From UBA1672 sp050633285 (lineage in GTDB: Bacteria; Pseudomonadota; Alphaproteobacteria; Micavibrionales; Micavibrionaceae), in the NCBI GenBank assembly GCA_050633285.1, contig JBOEGG010000002.1, forward strand, positions 1 through 64,000: a DNA stretch of 64,000 bases, read 5' to 3'. The notes beneath the pieces were generated by a model, which was not told the DNA's origin, ran no database searches, and was given only the letters and a program-made list of their open reading frames with translations. Position numbers and translations under genes: made by a program. Shown in pieces: positions 24,538 through 34,189 of the stretch; within the stretch, counting starts at the first letter, position 1, and every line of letters begins with the position of its first letter.

Positions 24538-26163
24538 ATGAGTGAGTATAAGCCACCGGTTTCTGACATGTTATGTGCGCTGCACGATGTCTTAGGGTTT
24601 TCACATGAGGAATTGGATCGTGAAACAACTGAAGCTGTCCTTGATGAGGCTGCAAAATTAGCCTCCGAAATTCTTGCTCCTTTAAATAAGAGCGCGGATG
24701 AACACGGTGCAACCCTGAATGATGGTCGCGTAAAATGCGCCCCGGGCTTTAAAGAAGCTTATAGCGCATATTGTGAGGGAGGCTGGAATGCTGTGCCTTT
24801 TGATCCTGAATATGGCGGGCAGGGGTTGCCATGGGCGCTTGCTTTCCCGATTCAAGAAATGTGGCAGGGTGCAAATATGTCCTTTGGCTTGTGTCCGCTT
24901 CTAAATCAGGGGGCTGTTGAGGCAATATACTCGCATGGATCAGATGAGCAAAAAGCGCAGTATTTATCAAAACTGATTTCCGGTGAGTGGACGGGAACAA
25001 TGAATCTGACAGAGCCACATGCCGGATCAGATCTTGGGCTTATACGCTCTAAGGCGGAAAAACAAAATGATGGGTCTTATAAAATTTCAGGGCAGAAAAT
25101 CTTCATCACATATGGGGATCATGATTTAACGGATAATATCATTCACCTTGTCTTGGCACGGACAACAGACGCGCCGGATGATGTGAAGGGGATATCGTTG
25201 TTCATCGTACCGAAGGTACTTGAAAATGGCCGTGATAATAGCCTGTCTTGCATTGGGCTGGAGCATAAGCTCGGTATTCATGCCTCTCCGACATGTACAA
25301 TGGAGTTCGAAGGGGCGACAGGCTTCTTGATTGGTGAAGAAAATCAGGGGCTAAAATATATGTTCACAATGATGAACAATGCACGCCTTTGTGTCGGATT
25401 ACAGGGAGTCGCAATTGGTGAGCGTGCCTATCAACATGCATTATCTTATGCGCGTGAACGCGTGCAGGGAAAGTCTTTTACAAGTGGTGAGCGTGTTGCA
25501 ATTGCCGAACATGCGGATGTGCGCCGTATGTTGATGCAGATGAAATCATATGTCACCGCCGGACGCTTGATGGCTTATAACGCGGCCTTGGAACTGGATA
25601 AAGCGGCAGCTGGGGATTTACAAGCACGCGCGCGCGTTGATTTTTTAACGCCCATCGTGAAATCATGGTGCACCGATATGTCTGTTGAGGTTGCTTCACT
25701 CGGTGTGCAGGTACATGGCGGAATGGGATTTATTGAGGAAACAGGGGCCGCGCAATTCTATCGTGACGCACGAATCCTACCCATATATGAGGGAACGAAC
25801 GGTATTCAGGCCGCGGATTTGGTTTTTAGGAAAGTTGTCCGTGATAAAGGGGTGATGGCACAATATTATATTAAGGAAATGGATGGATCTGTCGATTCAG
25901 CTATCTTACAGTCTCTGTCATCTGCAACAGATGTTATATTGAGGATGGCGGAAGACAATAATATGGACGGTATCGCGCTGTGCTCTGATAGTTATCTAAA
26001 GGCGTATGCCATTACATTAGGGGAATATTTCTTAACCAAATTGTCGAATCTGGATGAGCAAGGTGAAACTTGCGATTTCGTAAGTCGTGAAGAGTTGCAC
26101 ATATTCTATAAATCGTACATATCACCTTTTGCAAAGGCTCATATCGAAGGGATTCGGCAATAG
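24538..26163 (+). CDS. Acyl-CoA dehydrogenase
   Basis: This 541-residue flavoenzyme oxidises an acyl-CoA to the enoyl-CoA. The N-terminal domain has WTGTMNLTEPHAGSDLG (FAD/substrate loop), the middle strand domain has SGQKIFITYGDHDLTDNI, and the C-terminal helical domain has NNARLCVGLQGVAIGERAY and QVHGGMGFIEETGAAQFYRD. The catalytic Glu lies in LPIYEGTNGIQAADL. Length and sequence style fit the large subfamily that includes DmdC-like and long-chain enzymes. The natural substrate cannot be told from the sequence. Confidence 0.92.
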   Translation: MSEYKPPVSDMLCALHDVLGFSHEELDRETTEAVLDEAAKLASEILAPLNKSADEHGATLNDGRVKCAPGFKEAYSAYCEGGWNAVPFDPEYGGQGLPWALAFPIQEMWQGANMSFGLCPLLNQGAVEAIYSHGSDEQKAQYLSKLISGEWTGTMNLTEPHAGSDLGLIRSKAEKQNDGSYKISGQKIFITYGDHDLTDNIIHLVLARTTDAPDDVKGISLFIVPKVLENGRDNSLSCIGLEHKLGIHASPTCTMEFEGATGFLIGEENQGLKYMFTMMNNARLCVGLQGVAIGERAYQHALSYARERVQGKSFTSGERVAIAEHADVRRMLMQMKSYVTAGRLMAYNAALELDKAAAGDLQARARVDFLTPIVKSWCTDMSVEVASLGVQVHGGMGFIEETGAAQFYRDARILPIYEGTNGIQAADLVFRKVVRDKGVMAQYYIKEMDGSVDSAILQSLSSATDVILRMAEDNNMDGIALCSDSYLKAYAITLGEYFLTKLSNLDEQGETCDFVSREELHIFYKSYISPFAKAHIEGIRQ

Positions 26164-26177
26164 TTTTGGTACTCTAA

Positions 26178-26969
26178 TTACTGGCCGCTACCGTTATATC
26201 GGCAATGTTCCTTCGCTTGAGTTGTAAGACGTGCCTTAACTCTATAGCTTATAATACCCTCTGCGGCCTCGTATAGCTCGCCCCATTTCTTGGCGACACA
26301 TTCACAAAAAGGTTTAAGTTCCATTCCGCCTGTTTTCTTTGCTTTTGTGATCTGTAAGCAATAGTTATATTGTAGACCAACTTGCTCAACGACGTTTTTA
26401 CACTGGAATTCTATACTTGATATAATGTCTTGTTGTTTTGTGATCGGCCCTAATATTATACGTTGTTCTAAAAATTTTGCCCCTAAACATTCACAATCAA
26501 TGCGTTGTCTCAATTCAGACCGAGATTTACAACGTTGAAATACAGCCTGAGCTTCGGCCTTTTGTCCTTCTGTAACATTTTCTAGGGTTATCTCTTTTGA
26601 GGTAAGTCTAGCGTTTGTGTCTTTTAAGCACACATTTAAATTTTCGGACATGACATCTTCAATTGATGCTTCATCACCTAGCTCTATACGCTTTTCTAGG
26701 TAAGCTGTTGCTGCGCATTTACAGTCTTTTCGTGCGCTTACAGTTTCAGATTCTTTACAGGCATCATAATAATTCTGTGCTTCTTTAATTTGTGAATCTG
26801 TTGCCCTATTGTACAATGTCTCTTCTTTATTCTGTTCTTCTTCACGCCCGTAAGCCTCCTGAGCCAGATCACGCGTAGGGCTTTTGTTCTCCTCTGCGTT
26901 GATTTGATTGTATGGCAGTGACATCGTGAATAATAAAACAAAGGCACAAAATAAACGAAACATAGACAT
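26178..26969 (-). CDS. Exported protein with three Cys-rich repeat modules
   Basis: A Sec signal peptide covers about residues 1-25 (FRLFCAFVLLFTMSLPYN). The rest contains three related modules: YYDACKESETVSARKDCKCA..C, VFQRCKSRSELRQRIDCECL..C and YNYCLQITKAKK..FCECVAKK..C. Each has a Cys, then a C-x-C about 11-15 residues later, then a further Cys about 30 residues on. The pattern suggests internal duplication and disulfide-bonded helices in the periplasm or on the surface. No family recognised; convergent with the acyl-CoA dehydrogenase gene. Confidence 0.7.
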   Translation of the reverse strand: MSMFRLFCAFVLLFTMSLPYNQINAEENKSPTRDLAQEAYGREEEQNKEETLYNRATDSQIKEAQNYYDACKESETVSARKDCKCAATAYLEKRIELGDEASIEDVMSENLNVCLKDTNARLTSKEITLENVTEGQKAEAQAVFQRCKSRSELRQRIDCECLGAKFLEQRIILGPITKQQDIISSIEFQCKNVVEQVGLQYNYCLQITKAKKTGGMELKPFCECVAKKWGELYEAAEGIISYRVKARLTTQAKEHCRYNGSGQ

Positions 26970-27010
26970 TACCTATCGATTAGTAGCTTAGTATCAATGA
27001 TATCATAGCA

Positions 27011-27053
27011 TTAAAATAAAGAAAAATGCCACATGAACTTTCCATGTAGCATT
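27011..27053 (-). terminator. Terminator downstream of the coiled-coil DNA-binding gene
   Basis: On the minus strand AATGC-T-ACATG pairs with CATGT-G-GCATT (one mismatch) and is followed by TTTTTCTTTATTTT. It lies between the 27085 gene and the start of the Cys-module gene. Confidence 0.75.
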
Positions 27054-27084
27054 CTATAAATATTGGCATACGCTGAAGGATAAC

Positions 27085-27693
27085 TTAATCTTTTGCACGT
27101 TTCCAGAAGCGGAAAACAGATGCTGACGCTTCTGTTTCATTCTCATTTTGCGCCTTCAGCTTTTTCATTTTTTCATCAAGCTTTTTTACTTCTGCGCCTT
27201 TTTTGACATCCATACCTTTTTTGGCGGCTTGTGTCTGTGCATTTTGTATTTGTGCGTTTTGAAGGCGTCTTTTACGCGCTCTTTCTTCGCGTTCTTTTAT
27301 TTGTGCCTTAAGCTCTTCTGCTTGTTTCTGTGTGTACTGGCTTGTGATCAGCACTTGAGAAGCCTGTTTTTCCCATTTATCACGTTGGTCTTTGATATCG
27401 TCCAATTGATCTTTTGTATCATTCAGCTGTTGTTCCAGCATTTTGATAGTCATATTCATGCGTTCTTTTTCAACCGCTGAATCAACACTTGGAGCTTCTA
27501 CTTGAGTAGCTTTAGGCTCTTGTAGGCTTTGTTGCTTGATGCCGAAAACACGTTCCAATTCAGACACATCAATAACGCGACGTTTGTTCTGATCCAGTTC
27601 GAAAGAAAGTTTTCCGCTATTCATGGCTCGCTGTATAGTTGACTTTGATTTGCCAGTCAAAACTGCCGCCCTTTGTGCACCTACTTTCGCCAT
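27085..27693 (-). CDS. DNA-binding protein with N-terminal HTH and long coiled coil (KfrA-like layout)
   Basis: I start at ATG 27693 (MAKVGAQRAAVLTGK), which has AGAGGA at the right spacing; the frame runs 33 codons further but without a ribosome site. Residues 1 to about 45 form a helix-turn-helix (AAVLTGKSKSTIQRAMNSGK, then LDQNKRRVIDVSELERVFG), as in MerR/Xis-like or plasmid-type readers. Residues 70-180 are a heptad-rich coiled coil of Glu, Lys, Gln and Arg. This arrangement matches KfrA-type and other plasmid or chromosome organisers by layout only. A 12-bp perfect inverted repeat lies just upstream and may be its own operator. Confidence 0.65.
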   Translation of the reverse strand: MAKVGAQRAAVLTGKSKSTIQRAMNSGKLSFELDQNKRRVIDVSELERVFGIKQQSLQEPKATQVEAPSVDSAVEKERMNMTIKMLEQQLNDTKDQLDDIKDQRDKWEKQASQVLITSQYTQKQAEELKAQIKEREERARKRRLQNAQIQNAQTQAAKKGMDVKKGAEVKKLDEKMKKLKAQNENETEASASVFRFWKRAKD

Positions 27694-27781
27694 GATTTCC
27701 TCTGTTCGTTTCTTGAAGTGTGAAAAAGATCTAAAACATGCGTAACATGAGCGCGTTCTGAACTTCAAGACCGACATAAAA

Positions 27782-27836
27782 GAATAGCGCATATATCCAC
27801 AATTCGTTTCAAACCGTTGATGCGTATGCGCTATTC
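27782..27836. repeat. 12-bp perfect inverted repeat upstream of the HTH gene
   Basis: GAATAGCGCATA (27782-27793) and TATGCGCTATTC (27825-27836) are exact reverse complements separated by 31 bases. They lie between the sapC-like stop and the HTH gene start. It may be an operator; on the minus strand the second arm is followed by TTTTATG, so a long-loop terminator for the sapC-like gene is also possible. Confidence 0.6.
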
Positions 27837-27861
27837 AATTTAAGATCGGAATGTTTCGATA

Positions 27862-28650
27862 CTAGGCTGCTTCTTTCTCTAGGCGTTGGTTTAGGCGACG
27901 TGCCAGACTTTGCCATTGAGATCCTGAGAAGAGATGCGCGTAAACAAAGCCCATCCATCCATTCTTGTGCCATTCGAGAATTATCTTATCATCAAGCTCT
28001 GAAAGTTTCTTTTCATCAATGATTCGGAAGCCCGAGAAATTGATTCGCTTGTTGCCAGCAATATTAACCTGTGCGGCACGCTCCATCAGAACACCGGCAT
28101 CAGCCAAAGCTCTACTGAAATTTTGTGTTTGTTGCGCGGCGGCGTGATAGGATTTGCAAAATTCAAGTGCGTTTTCCGCAAGCTTGCTTGGCTTTCCTTC
28201 GTCATCGAAAAAGGTTTGTTCGCCTTTCTTCTCAACAACTTCCGGAACATTGTCGATACAAAGTGTCAGTTGTTCTGTATCCGGAATTTCTGAGAAAATG
28301 AACGGGTATCTGCGGATATATGCCGGAATATATGATTCGCTATCCCAATTGCCTTTTGCATCAAGGAATAGGTTCTCATTATCTCTAAGCCCGATAATGG
28401 CAACGGGTGTCGCATTTTCATCAGGGCTGAATGCAATAGGGTAGAAGTGACATACTTGTGGCATCTCTACCATATTGACAGGAACGGCGTTTACGCCTTC
28501 CGTAAAATTAAAGCCGAAATTTTTCTTAAGAGACAGTGCCGCGTGCTTCTTTGCATCTAGTGCGATAGGCTCTTTGTAGAATAAAGGAAGAGCTGATGTT
28601 TCTGCTTGTGCATTCTCTGTATCTTGTGTTGTATCTTTTTTCTTTGCCAT
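27862..28650 (-). CDS. SapC family protein
   Basis: The 262-residue protein matches the SapC family, named after a gene in the Campylobacter S-layer locus; the biochemical role is not established. Typical segments are LPLFYKEPIALDAKKHAALSL near the N-terminus, FYPIAFSPDENATPVAIIGL, NLFLDAKGNWDSESYIPAYI and RRYPFIFSEI. There is no signal peptide. AAGGATTTGAA precedes the ATG. The neighbouring genes do not include an S-layer protein. Confidence 0.88.
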   Translation of the reverse strand: MAKKKDTTQDTENAQAETSALPLFYKEPIALDAKKHAALSLKKNFGFNFTEGVNAVPVNMVEMPQVCHFYPIAFSPDENATPVAIIGLRDNENLFLDAKGNWDSESYIPAYIRRYPFIFSEIPDTEQLTLCIDNVPEVVEKKGEQTFFDDEGKPSKLAENALEFCKSYHAAAQQTQNFSRALADAGVLMERAAQVNIAGNKRINFSGFRIIDEKKLSELDDKIILEWHKNGWMGFVYAHLFSGSQWQSLARRLNQRLEKEAA

Positions 28651-28913
28651 TTCAAATCCTTATCGTGAAAAGTGCATCATAATCTAAAGTGTGTTGAAGA
28701 ATATAGCTAGGGGATCATATGAGAAAAGCGGGATGCTACGCAATGGTTTTTGTTATTGATTATGCATCCTTTTTTGAGTTTACCCTTTGAAATCTTAAGG
28801 GGGAATTAAAAAAACGCAGTTATTGCGCTTTTAATTGATGTTTAAATTGGTTAGTGTCGGGCAAGTTTGAGCAATATTGCTTTTTGATGAAATAATAATG
28901 TGAGAGGTTTCTT

Positions 28914-30263
28914 ATGCGCATTGGGATGGTCGGTACAGGATATGTCGGATTGGTTTCAGGGACATGTTTTGCGGAATTTGGGCACACAGTAATCTGTGTT
29001 GATAAGGATGAGCAAAAGATACAGCGTCTAAGGGATGGTGAAATTCCGATATATGAACCGGGGTTAGAAGATTTGCTCAAAAGGCAAATTGATGCGGGGC
29101 GCATTGAATTTACCACTGATATTGCGGATGCTGTTAAGGGGTGTGATGCCGTATTTATTGCGGTTGGAACACCTTCGCGTCGTTACTGTCGTGATGCGGA
29201 TATGTCCTATGTTCATGGTGCTGCCAGAGAAATTGCACAAAACTTAGAAGGCTACACAGTCGTTGTAAATAAATCGACGGTACCTGTTGGAACTGCACGT
29301 GAGGTGGAGCGCATTATACGCGATGAAGCTCCGGAGGCAGACTTCACTGTTGCTTCAAATCCTGAATTTTTGCGCGAAGGTGCGGCTATTGACGATTTTA
29401 TGCGCCCTGATCGCGTGGTTGTCGGAACATCGTCAGAGCAAGCGCAGGAGATTATGCGTGAGGTATATCGCCCGCTATATTTGAACGAAACGCCGATCCT
29501 CTTCACAAAGCGTGAAACTGCGGAAATTATTAAATATGCGGCAAACGCATTTCTGGCGACGAAGATTACCTTTATTAATGAGGTCGCAGATTTGTGTGAG
29601 CAGGTCGGTGCAGATGTGCAGCAAGTTGCCAAAGGTATTGGTCTGGATGAGCGTATCGGTTCTAAATTCCTGAATGCAGGCCCGGGCTATGGTGGTTCTT
29701 GTTTTCCAAAGGATACTCTCGCATTGACGCGTGCAGGACAAAAACACGGAGCACCACAGCGTATTGTTGAAACAGTGATCTCCGTAAATGAGGATCGTAA
29801 GGCGCGTATGGCTGATAAAATTATCGAGGCGTGCGGTGGTGATGTGCGTGGTAAAAAAATCGCTATACTTGGTGTTGCGTTTAAGCCAAATACGGATGAT
29901 ATGCGTGATGCGCCATCATTAACAATTGTGCCTGTATTACAGCAGGCCGGTGCATCTGTCTGCGCGTATGATCCTGAGGCTGTAGGTGCGGCGCGTGAAC
30001 TGATGGATAGTGTTGAGTGGTGCGAAGACCCATATGCGGCGGCAAAAGATGCTGACATATTGGCGATTGTTACGGAATGGAATGAGTTCCGCGCACTTGA
30101 CCTTGATCGTATCGGTGATTCTATGGCGGGTGATACAATTGTTGATCTTCGCAATATATATAAAGTCGAAGACATGCATGATCGAGGCTTCACCTATGTA
30201 TCTGTCGGGCGCGATCAGGTGTCCGCAGATGCCGATGGTGAGGGGCTTAAGCAAAGTGCATAA
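28914..30263 (+). CDS. ugd: UDP-glucose 6-dehydrogenase
   Basis: Oxidises UDP-glucose to UDP-glucuronate for capsule, exopolysaccharide or LPS sugars. The NAD-binding GMVGTGYVGLVSGTCFAE is at the extreme N-terminus, NPEFLREGAAIDDFMRPDR and the catalytic Cys in GPGYGGSCFPKDTLAL (near residue 263) follow, and the C-terminal domain has ILGVAFKPNTDDMRDAPSL. At 449 residues it is complete. It stands alone with a terminator behind it. A 12-bp palindrome (AGCAATATTGCT, 28870-28881) lies upstream. Confidence 0.96.
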   Translation: MRIGMVGTGYVGLVSGTCFAEFGHTVICVDKDEQKIQRLRDGEIPIYEPGLEDLLKRQIDAGRIEFTTDIADAVKGCDAVFIAVGTPSRRYCRDADMSYVHGAAREIAQNLEGYTVVVNKSTVPVGTAREVERIIRDEAPEADFTVASNPEFLREGAAIDDFMRPDRVVVGTSSEQAQEIMREVYRPLYLNETPILFTKRETAEIIKYAANAFLATKITFINEVADLCEQVGADVQQVAKGIGLDERIGSKFLNAGPGYGGSCFPKDTLALTRAGQKHGAPQRIVETVISVNEDRKARMADKIIEACGGDVRGKKIAILGVAFKPNTDDMRDAPSLTIVPVLQQAGASVCAYDPEAVGAARELMDSVEWCEDPYAAAKDADILAIVTEWNEFRALDLDRIGDSMAGDTIVDLRNIYKVEDMHDRGFTYVSVGRDQVSADADGEGLKQSA

Positions 30264-30308
30264 GGCTGTATTGGGCATATATAAAGCCTGATCTCGATAT
30301 ATAATTTT

Positions 30309-30338
30309 AAATCCTCCGTTTGTCGGGGGATTTTTTTG
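30309..30338 (+). terminator. Rho-independent terminator after ugd
   Basis: AAATCCTCC (30309-30317) pairs with GGGGGATTT (30325-30333, one wobble), loop of seven, followed by a seven-T run. Confidence 0.85.
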
Positions 30339-30506
30339 TATATCCCTTTCAATTACAACATAAAAATTATGTATATTGTGCAATTGAGTTATTTTACTGT
30401 AAGTCTGGCTATATTGCTTATTTGCCCTTCTGTTTTGAGGTGTTACAAGTAAAGTAAATATTAATAAACATAAAAAATATGTATTTTAAAGGCGAGGGCA
30501 AGCGTA

Positions 30507-31334
30507 ATGTATAGTTATCTTGATGAGCTAGAGGCCAAAAGCATTTACATCATTCGTGAAGCATATAACCGCATCAGTCCGATGAGCATGATGTGGTCAA
30601 TTGGTAAGGATTCGACTGCTGTTTTGTGGTTGGTTAGAAAGGCGTTCCTTGGACGTGTACCTTTTCCTGTTTGTTTGTTGGACACTGCAATGGAAATGGA
30701 TGAGGTGTATGACTTCCGTGATAAATATACAAAAGAGTGGAATCTGAATTGTATTAACCATATGTGCCCGCCTGAAGAAGACATGGATCAAACCCTTCCG
30801 CCTAAAACACGCAGTGCTATGCGTAAAACTGAGGGGCTTAAAACTTTGATGGATGAGCATAAGTTCAAAGGTGTTATTGGCGGCATTAGGCGGGATGAGC
30901 AGGGATTACGTGCAAAAGAGCGTGTTTTCTCTCCGCGCACGATTGATGGGGAATGGGATTTTAAAGATCAACCGCCTGAATTCTGGGATCAATATAAAAC
31001 AGAATTTCCACATGATGAGCAAGGGGGCGCGCATTTGCGCATTCATCCGATTCTGCATTGGACAGAACTTGATATATGGCGTTATCACAAGCGTGAGGGC
31101 ATTCCGTTCTGTCCGCTATATCTGGCGCGCAAGGATAAGGAAACCGGCAAAATGATGCGTTATCGCTCGCTGGGGGAAAAGAACCTCACCTTTCCCGTGG
31201 AGAGTAATGCGGGATCTATTGATGAAATTATTACAGAGTTGGAGACAACCAATACCTCAGAGCGCGCAGGCCGTGCCATGGATAGTGAAACCGAGGATAG
31301 CTTCGAAAAGCTACGCGCCGCGGGATATATGTAA
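30507..31334 (+). CDS. cysD: Sulfate adenylyltransferase subunit 2
   Basis: CysD is the catalytic PP-loop subunit of ATP sulfurylase, making APS from sulfate and ATP together with CysN. The PP-loop SIGKDSTAVLWLV is at about residues 31-43; LLDTAMEMDEVYDFRD, GGIRRDEQGLRAKERVFS and HPILHWTELDIWRY are conserved. Length 275 is slightly short but complete. It opens the cysD-cysNC-cysQ operon (30 bases to cysNC). Confidence 0.97.
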   Translation: MYSYLDELEAKSIYIIREAYNRISPMSMMWSIGKDSTAVLWLVRKAFLGRVPFPVCLLDTAMEMDEVYDFRDKYTKEWNLNCINHMCPPEEDMDQTLPPKTRSAMRKTEGLKTLMDEHKFKGVIGGIRRDEQGLRAKERVFSPRTIDGEWDFKDQPPEFWDQYKTEFPHDEQGGAHLRIHPILHWTELDIWRYHKREGIPFCPLYLARKDKETGKMMRYRSLGEKNLTFPVESNAGSIDEIITELETTNTSERAGRAMDSETEDSFEKLRAAGYM

Positions 31335-31364
31335 GAGATAAGATTAAAAGTTCAGAGCAATATT

Positions 31365-33308
31365 ATGACACAAGATATTAAGATAAAACAAAATGCGGCG
31401 CACCCGTTTCGTGTGGTGATTGTTGGGCATGTTGATCATGGGAAATCAACATTAATTGGGCGTTTGCTCTACGATACGGATTCGCTACCTGCTGGGAAAT
31501 ATGAGGAACTACAAGAAATTTGTAAGCGCCGCGGTACGGATGCGCTGGAATGGTCATTCGTTCTTGATGCTTTTCAGGCAGAGCGTGATCAGGCTGTAAC
31601 AATTGATTCAACGCAAATCTGGTTTTCAACGGATCAACGTGACTATGTCATTATTGATGCACCGGGACATCGTGAATTCTTAAAAAACATGATTTCGGGG
31701 GCAGCTGCCGCAGATGCTGCGATCCTTGTTGTCGATGGAAGTGAAGGGGTGCAGGAACAAACACGCCGTCATGCTTATTTACTTCACCTGTTGGGATTGC
31801 GTCAGGTCGCAGTTGTTATCAATAAAATGGATATGGTCGGGCATGCCCCTGAGACATATGAAAGAGTACGTCGCGAAGTGGAGGAGTATCTTGCCACTAT
31901 CGGGTTAACACCGCGCTTTATCGTACCGATATCTGCACGTCACGGTGATATGATTGCATCGCGTAGCTCGGATATGGGCTGGTATAAAGGTAAAACTTTG
32001 GTGAATGTATTGGATAGCTTTGAGGTCGCGCCATCCCCAATTGCACGCCCTCTACGCTTTCCTGTGCAAGATGTGTATCGCTTTGGTGAACAACGCGTCA
32101 TTGTCGGGCGTGTGGAAACGGGGATATTACGTAAAGGCGATGTATTACAATTCTCTCCCGGTGATGAAAGGGCGACGGTAAGCTCAATAGAGGTTTGGCC
32201 GGAAAATAAAGATAAAGTAGAGGCACGCTCCGGCGAAGCTGTTGGAATTACGCTCGATCAACGTTTATTTGTAGAGCGTGGACATATCGGCTCGCATGTC
32301 GAAAATCCACCAATTCTCAGTAACGTATTCCGCGCACATATCTTCTGGCTTGCACATAAACCTTTAAAAGTAGGGAACTCTTATAAGATTCGCTATGGTA
32401 CACGCGAAGCAACGGTCTCTGTTCAATCGATTGATAAAATTATTGATACGCAGGATTTGGCAGATAAATCTGAGGCAAGTGAGGTGGAGCGTAATGTTGT
32501 TGCTGAGGTAACTTTACGTGCGCGCGATCAACTTGCCATAGATCCGTATGTTGATAATGAGCGTATGGGGCGTCTGGTTATTTATGAAGGCTACGATATT
32601 GTTGGTGGTGGCGTTTTAAGTATGGAAGGCTACGCAGACCAGCGTCGCGATGCGCCGAAATCGGATAATATTCAGGTCGTCGACCATATCATTACCCGTG
32701 AAGAGCGTGCGAAACGTGCGGGCCATCGTGGTGGTGTATTCTGGCTCACAGGCCTATCAGGCGCAGGGAAATCAACGCTGGCAATGGCGGCGGAGAAAAT
32801 TTTATTTGAGCGCGGTATTAATGTCACTGTACTGGATAGTGGTAATATCCGTTCGGGCATGAATAAAGATCTCGGCTTTACACCAAAGGATCGCGGAGAA
32901 AATATCCGTAGAACGGGCCATATCGCGCAGATGATGGCCGAAAGCGGGCAGGTTGTTATTGCGGCCTTTATCGCACCATATCGCGCAGATCGTCGTGAAA
33001 TTCGTGAGCGGCTCGATGGGCTTTATCATGAGGTGCATGTATCTGCCGATCTTGAAACATGTGAACAGCGCGATATAACCGGCATGTATCAAAAGGCCCG
33101 TGCAGGTAAAATCAAGTCATTCACAGGCTTGGATGCGGATGCTCCGTATGAAAACCCTACAAATCCGGAATTAATTATAGATAGTAGCGTAAACGGGATT
33201 GATTTTTGTGTGCAGCAGCTCGTACACTATATAGAGCAACAAATTGCATTAGGTGATTTGGCTGATAATGCGCAAGCGAAAGAACAAATCCTAGATTATG
33301 TCGTCTAA
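31365..33308 (+). CDS. cysNC: Bifunctional sulfate adenylyltransferase subunit 1 / adenylylsulfate kinase
   Basis: The N-terminal part (to about residue 440) is the EF-Tu-like GTPase CysN: GHVDHGKSTLIGRLLYD (residues 21-37), DAPGHREFLKNM and NKMDMVG. The C-terminal part is APS kinase CysC with P-loop GLSGAGKST (about 463-471), then DSGNIRSGMNKDLGF and FIAPYRADRR. The fusion converts sulfate to PAPS in one complex and is common in alphaproteobacteria. The 647-residue length fits. Confidence 0.97.
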   Translation: MTQDIKIKQNAAHPFRVVIVGHVDHGKSTLIGRLLYDTDSLPAGKYEELQEICKRRGTDALEWSFVLDAFQAERDQAVTIDSTQIWFSTDQRDYVIIDAPGHREFLKNMISGAAAADAAILVVDGSEGVQEQTRRHAYLLHLLGLRQVAVVINKMDMVGHAPETYERVRREVEEYLATIGLTPRFIVPISARHGDMIASRSSDMGWYKGKTLVNVLDSFEVAPSPIARPLRFPVQDVYRFGEQRVIVGRVETGILRKGDVLQFSPGDERATVSSIEVWPENKDKVEARSGEAVGITLDQRLFVERGHIGSHVENPPILSNVFRAHIFWLAHKPLKVGNSYKIRYGTREATVSVQSIDKIIDTQDLADKSEASEVERNVVAEVTLRARDQLAIDPYVDNERMGRLVIYEGYDIVGGGVLSMEGYADQRRDAPKSDNIQVVDHIITREERAKRAGHRGGVFWLTGLSGAGKSTLAMAAEKILFERGINVTVLDSGNIRSGMNKDLGFTPKDRGENIRRTGHIAQMMAESGQVVIAAFIAPYRADRREIRERLDGLYHEVHVSADLETCEQRDITGMYQKARAGKIKSFTGLDADAPYENPTNPELIIDSSVNGIDFCVQQLVHYIEQQIALGDLADNAQAKEQILDYVV

Positions 33309-34152
33309 ATTACTCTCTCACCGTCCTGCCCTTTGTAATATCATTCGTAGAATTGCAGTGGAGGCTGGTGAGCTAATCCTAGAGTATTATGATGGTGTCC
33401 GGGATATGGAGAGCACATCAAAGGATGATGGTTCGCCCGTTACAGTCGCAGATCAAGAGGCTGAACGCCTTATCGAAAAACGCCTTGAGGAAAGTGTCCC
33501 TGGCATCCCCATGATCGGAGAAGAGGCATTCGCCGCAGGTCGTCGCGTTGATTTAAAAACTCATGATTACTTCTGGCTTGTCGATCCGCTTGACGGAACA
33601 CGTGCTTTCGTTGCGGGAGAAGGTGACTTTACAGTTAATATTGCACTCATCCATAAGGGGCAGCCTATTTTAGGGGTTATTTATACACCTGAAAAGGGCG
33701 AGCTTTACGCAGGGTACATTAACGAAGATGGTACAATGCGCTCTTTCCGTTACTTTGAGGAAAGCGAAACGGAAAAAGATATGCGCACGCGCTCTATGCC
33801 TGCGAAGGGGTTGACTGTGTATGCCAGCTCATCCAAAGAAACGATGCAAAAAAATCAAGATGTTTTGGATCAGTTCAAAATCGCAAAGGTCGTGCGCCGC
33901 TCAAGCTCTGCAAAAATATCTGCGATTGCGAATGGTAAGGCAGATATTTACCCGCGTTTTGGGCCGACATGTGAATGGGATACGGCCGCTGGGCATGCGA
34001 TATTGCGCGCGGCAGGCGGGGATATCACAAACATGTATGGTGAACCTTTGACATATGGCGGTGATCACCCGAAATTACGCAATCCGGATTTTATTGCTGC
34101 TTCTGCGGATGTGCTTCAATATTTCACGTTTCAGCAAAAGTCTGATTCATAA
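33298..34152 (+). CDS. cysQ: 3'(2'),5'-bisphosphate nucleotidase
   Basis: CysQ removes the 3' phosphate from PAP/PAPS, controlling sulfur flux and detoxifying PAP. The inositol monophosphatase fold motifs are present: SPVTVADQEAE, GEEA (metal ligand Glu), WLVDPLDGTRAFV and CEWDTAAGHAIL. Length 284 is normal. Its ATG overlaps the end of cysNC by 11 bases, so the operon is tightly coupled. Confidence 0.95.
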   Translation: MSSKLLSHRPALCNIIRRIAVEAGELILEYYDGVRDMESTSKDDGSPVTVADQEAERLIEKRLEESVPGIPMIGEEAFAAGRRVDLKTHDYFWLVDPLDGTRAFVAGEGDFTVNIALIHKGQPILGVIYTPEKGELYAGYINEDGTMRSFRYFEESETEKDMRTRSMPAKGLTVYASSSKETMQKNQDVLDQFKIAKVVRRSSSAKISAIANGKADIYPRFGPTCEWDTAAGHAILRAAGGDITNMYGEPLTYGGDHPKLRNPDFIAASADVLQYFTFQQKSDS

Positions 34153-34189
34153 CTTGTCCTTTTATAAGGACTGTGGTTATAATTTAACC

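Noticed and set aside
27148..27480. Hydrophobic Cys/Phe/Leu-rich frame opposite the HTH/coiled-coil gene
   Set aside because: Antisense of Lys/Glu-rich codons always gives such Phe/Leu-rich frames; no start signals.
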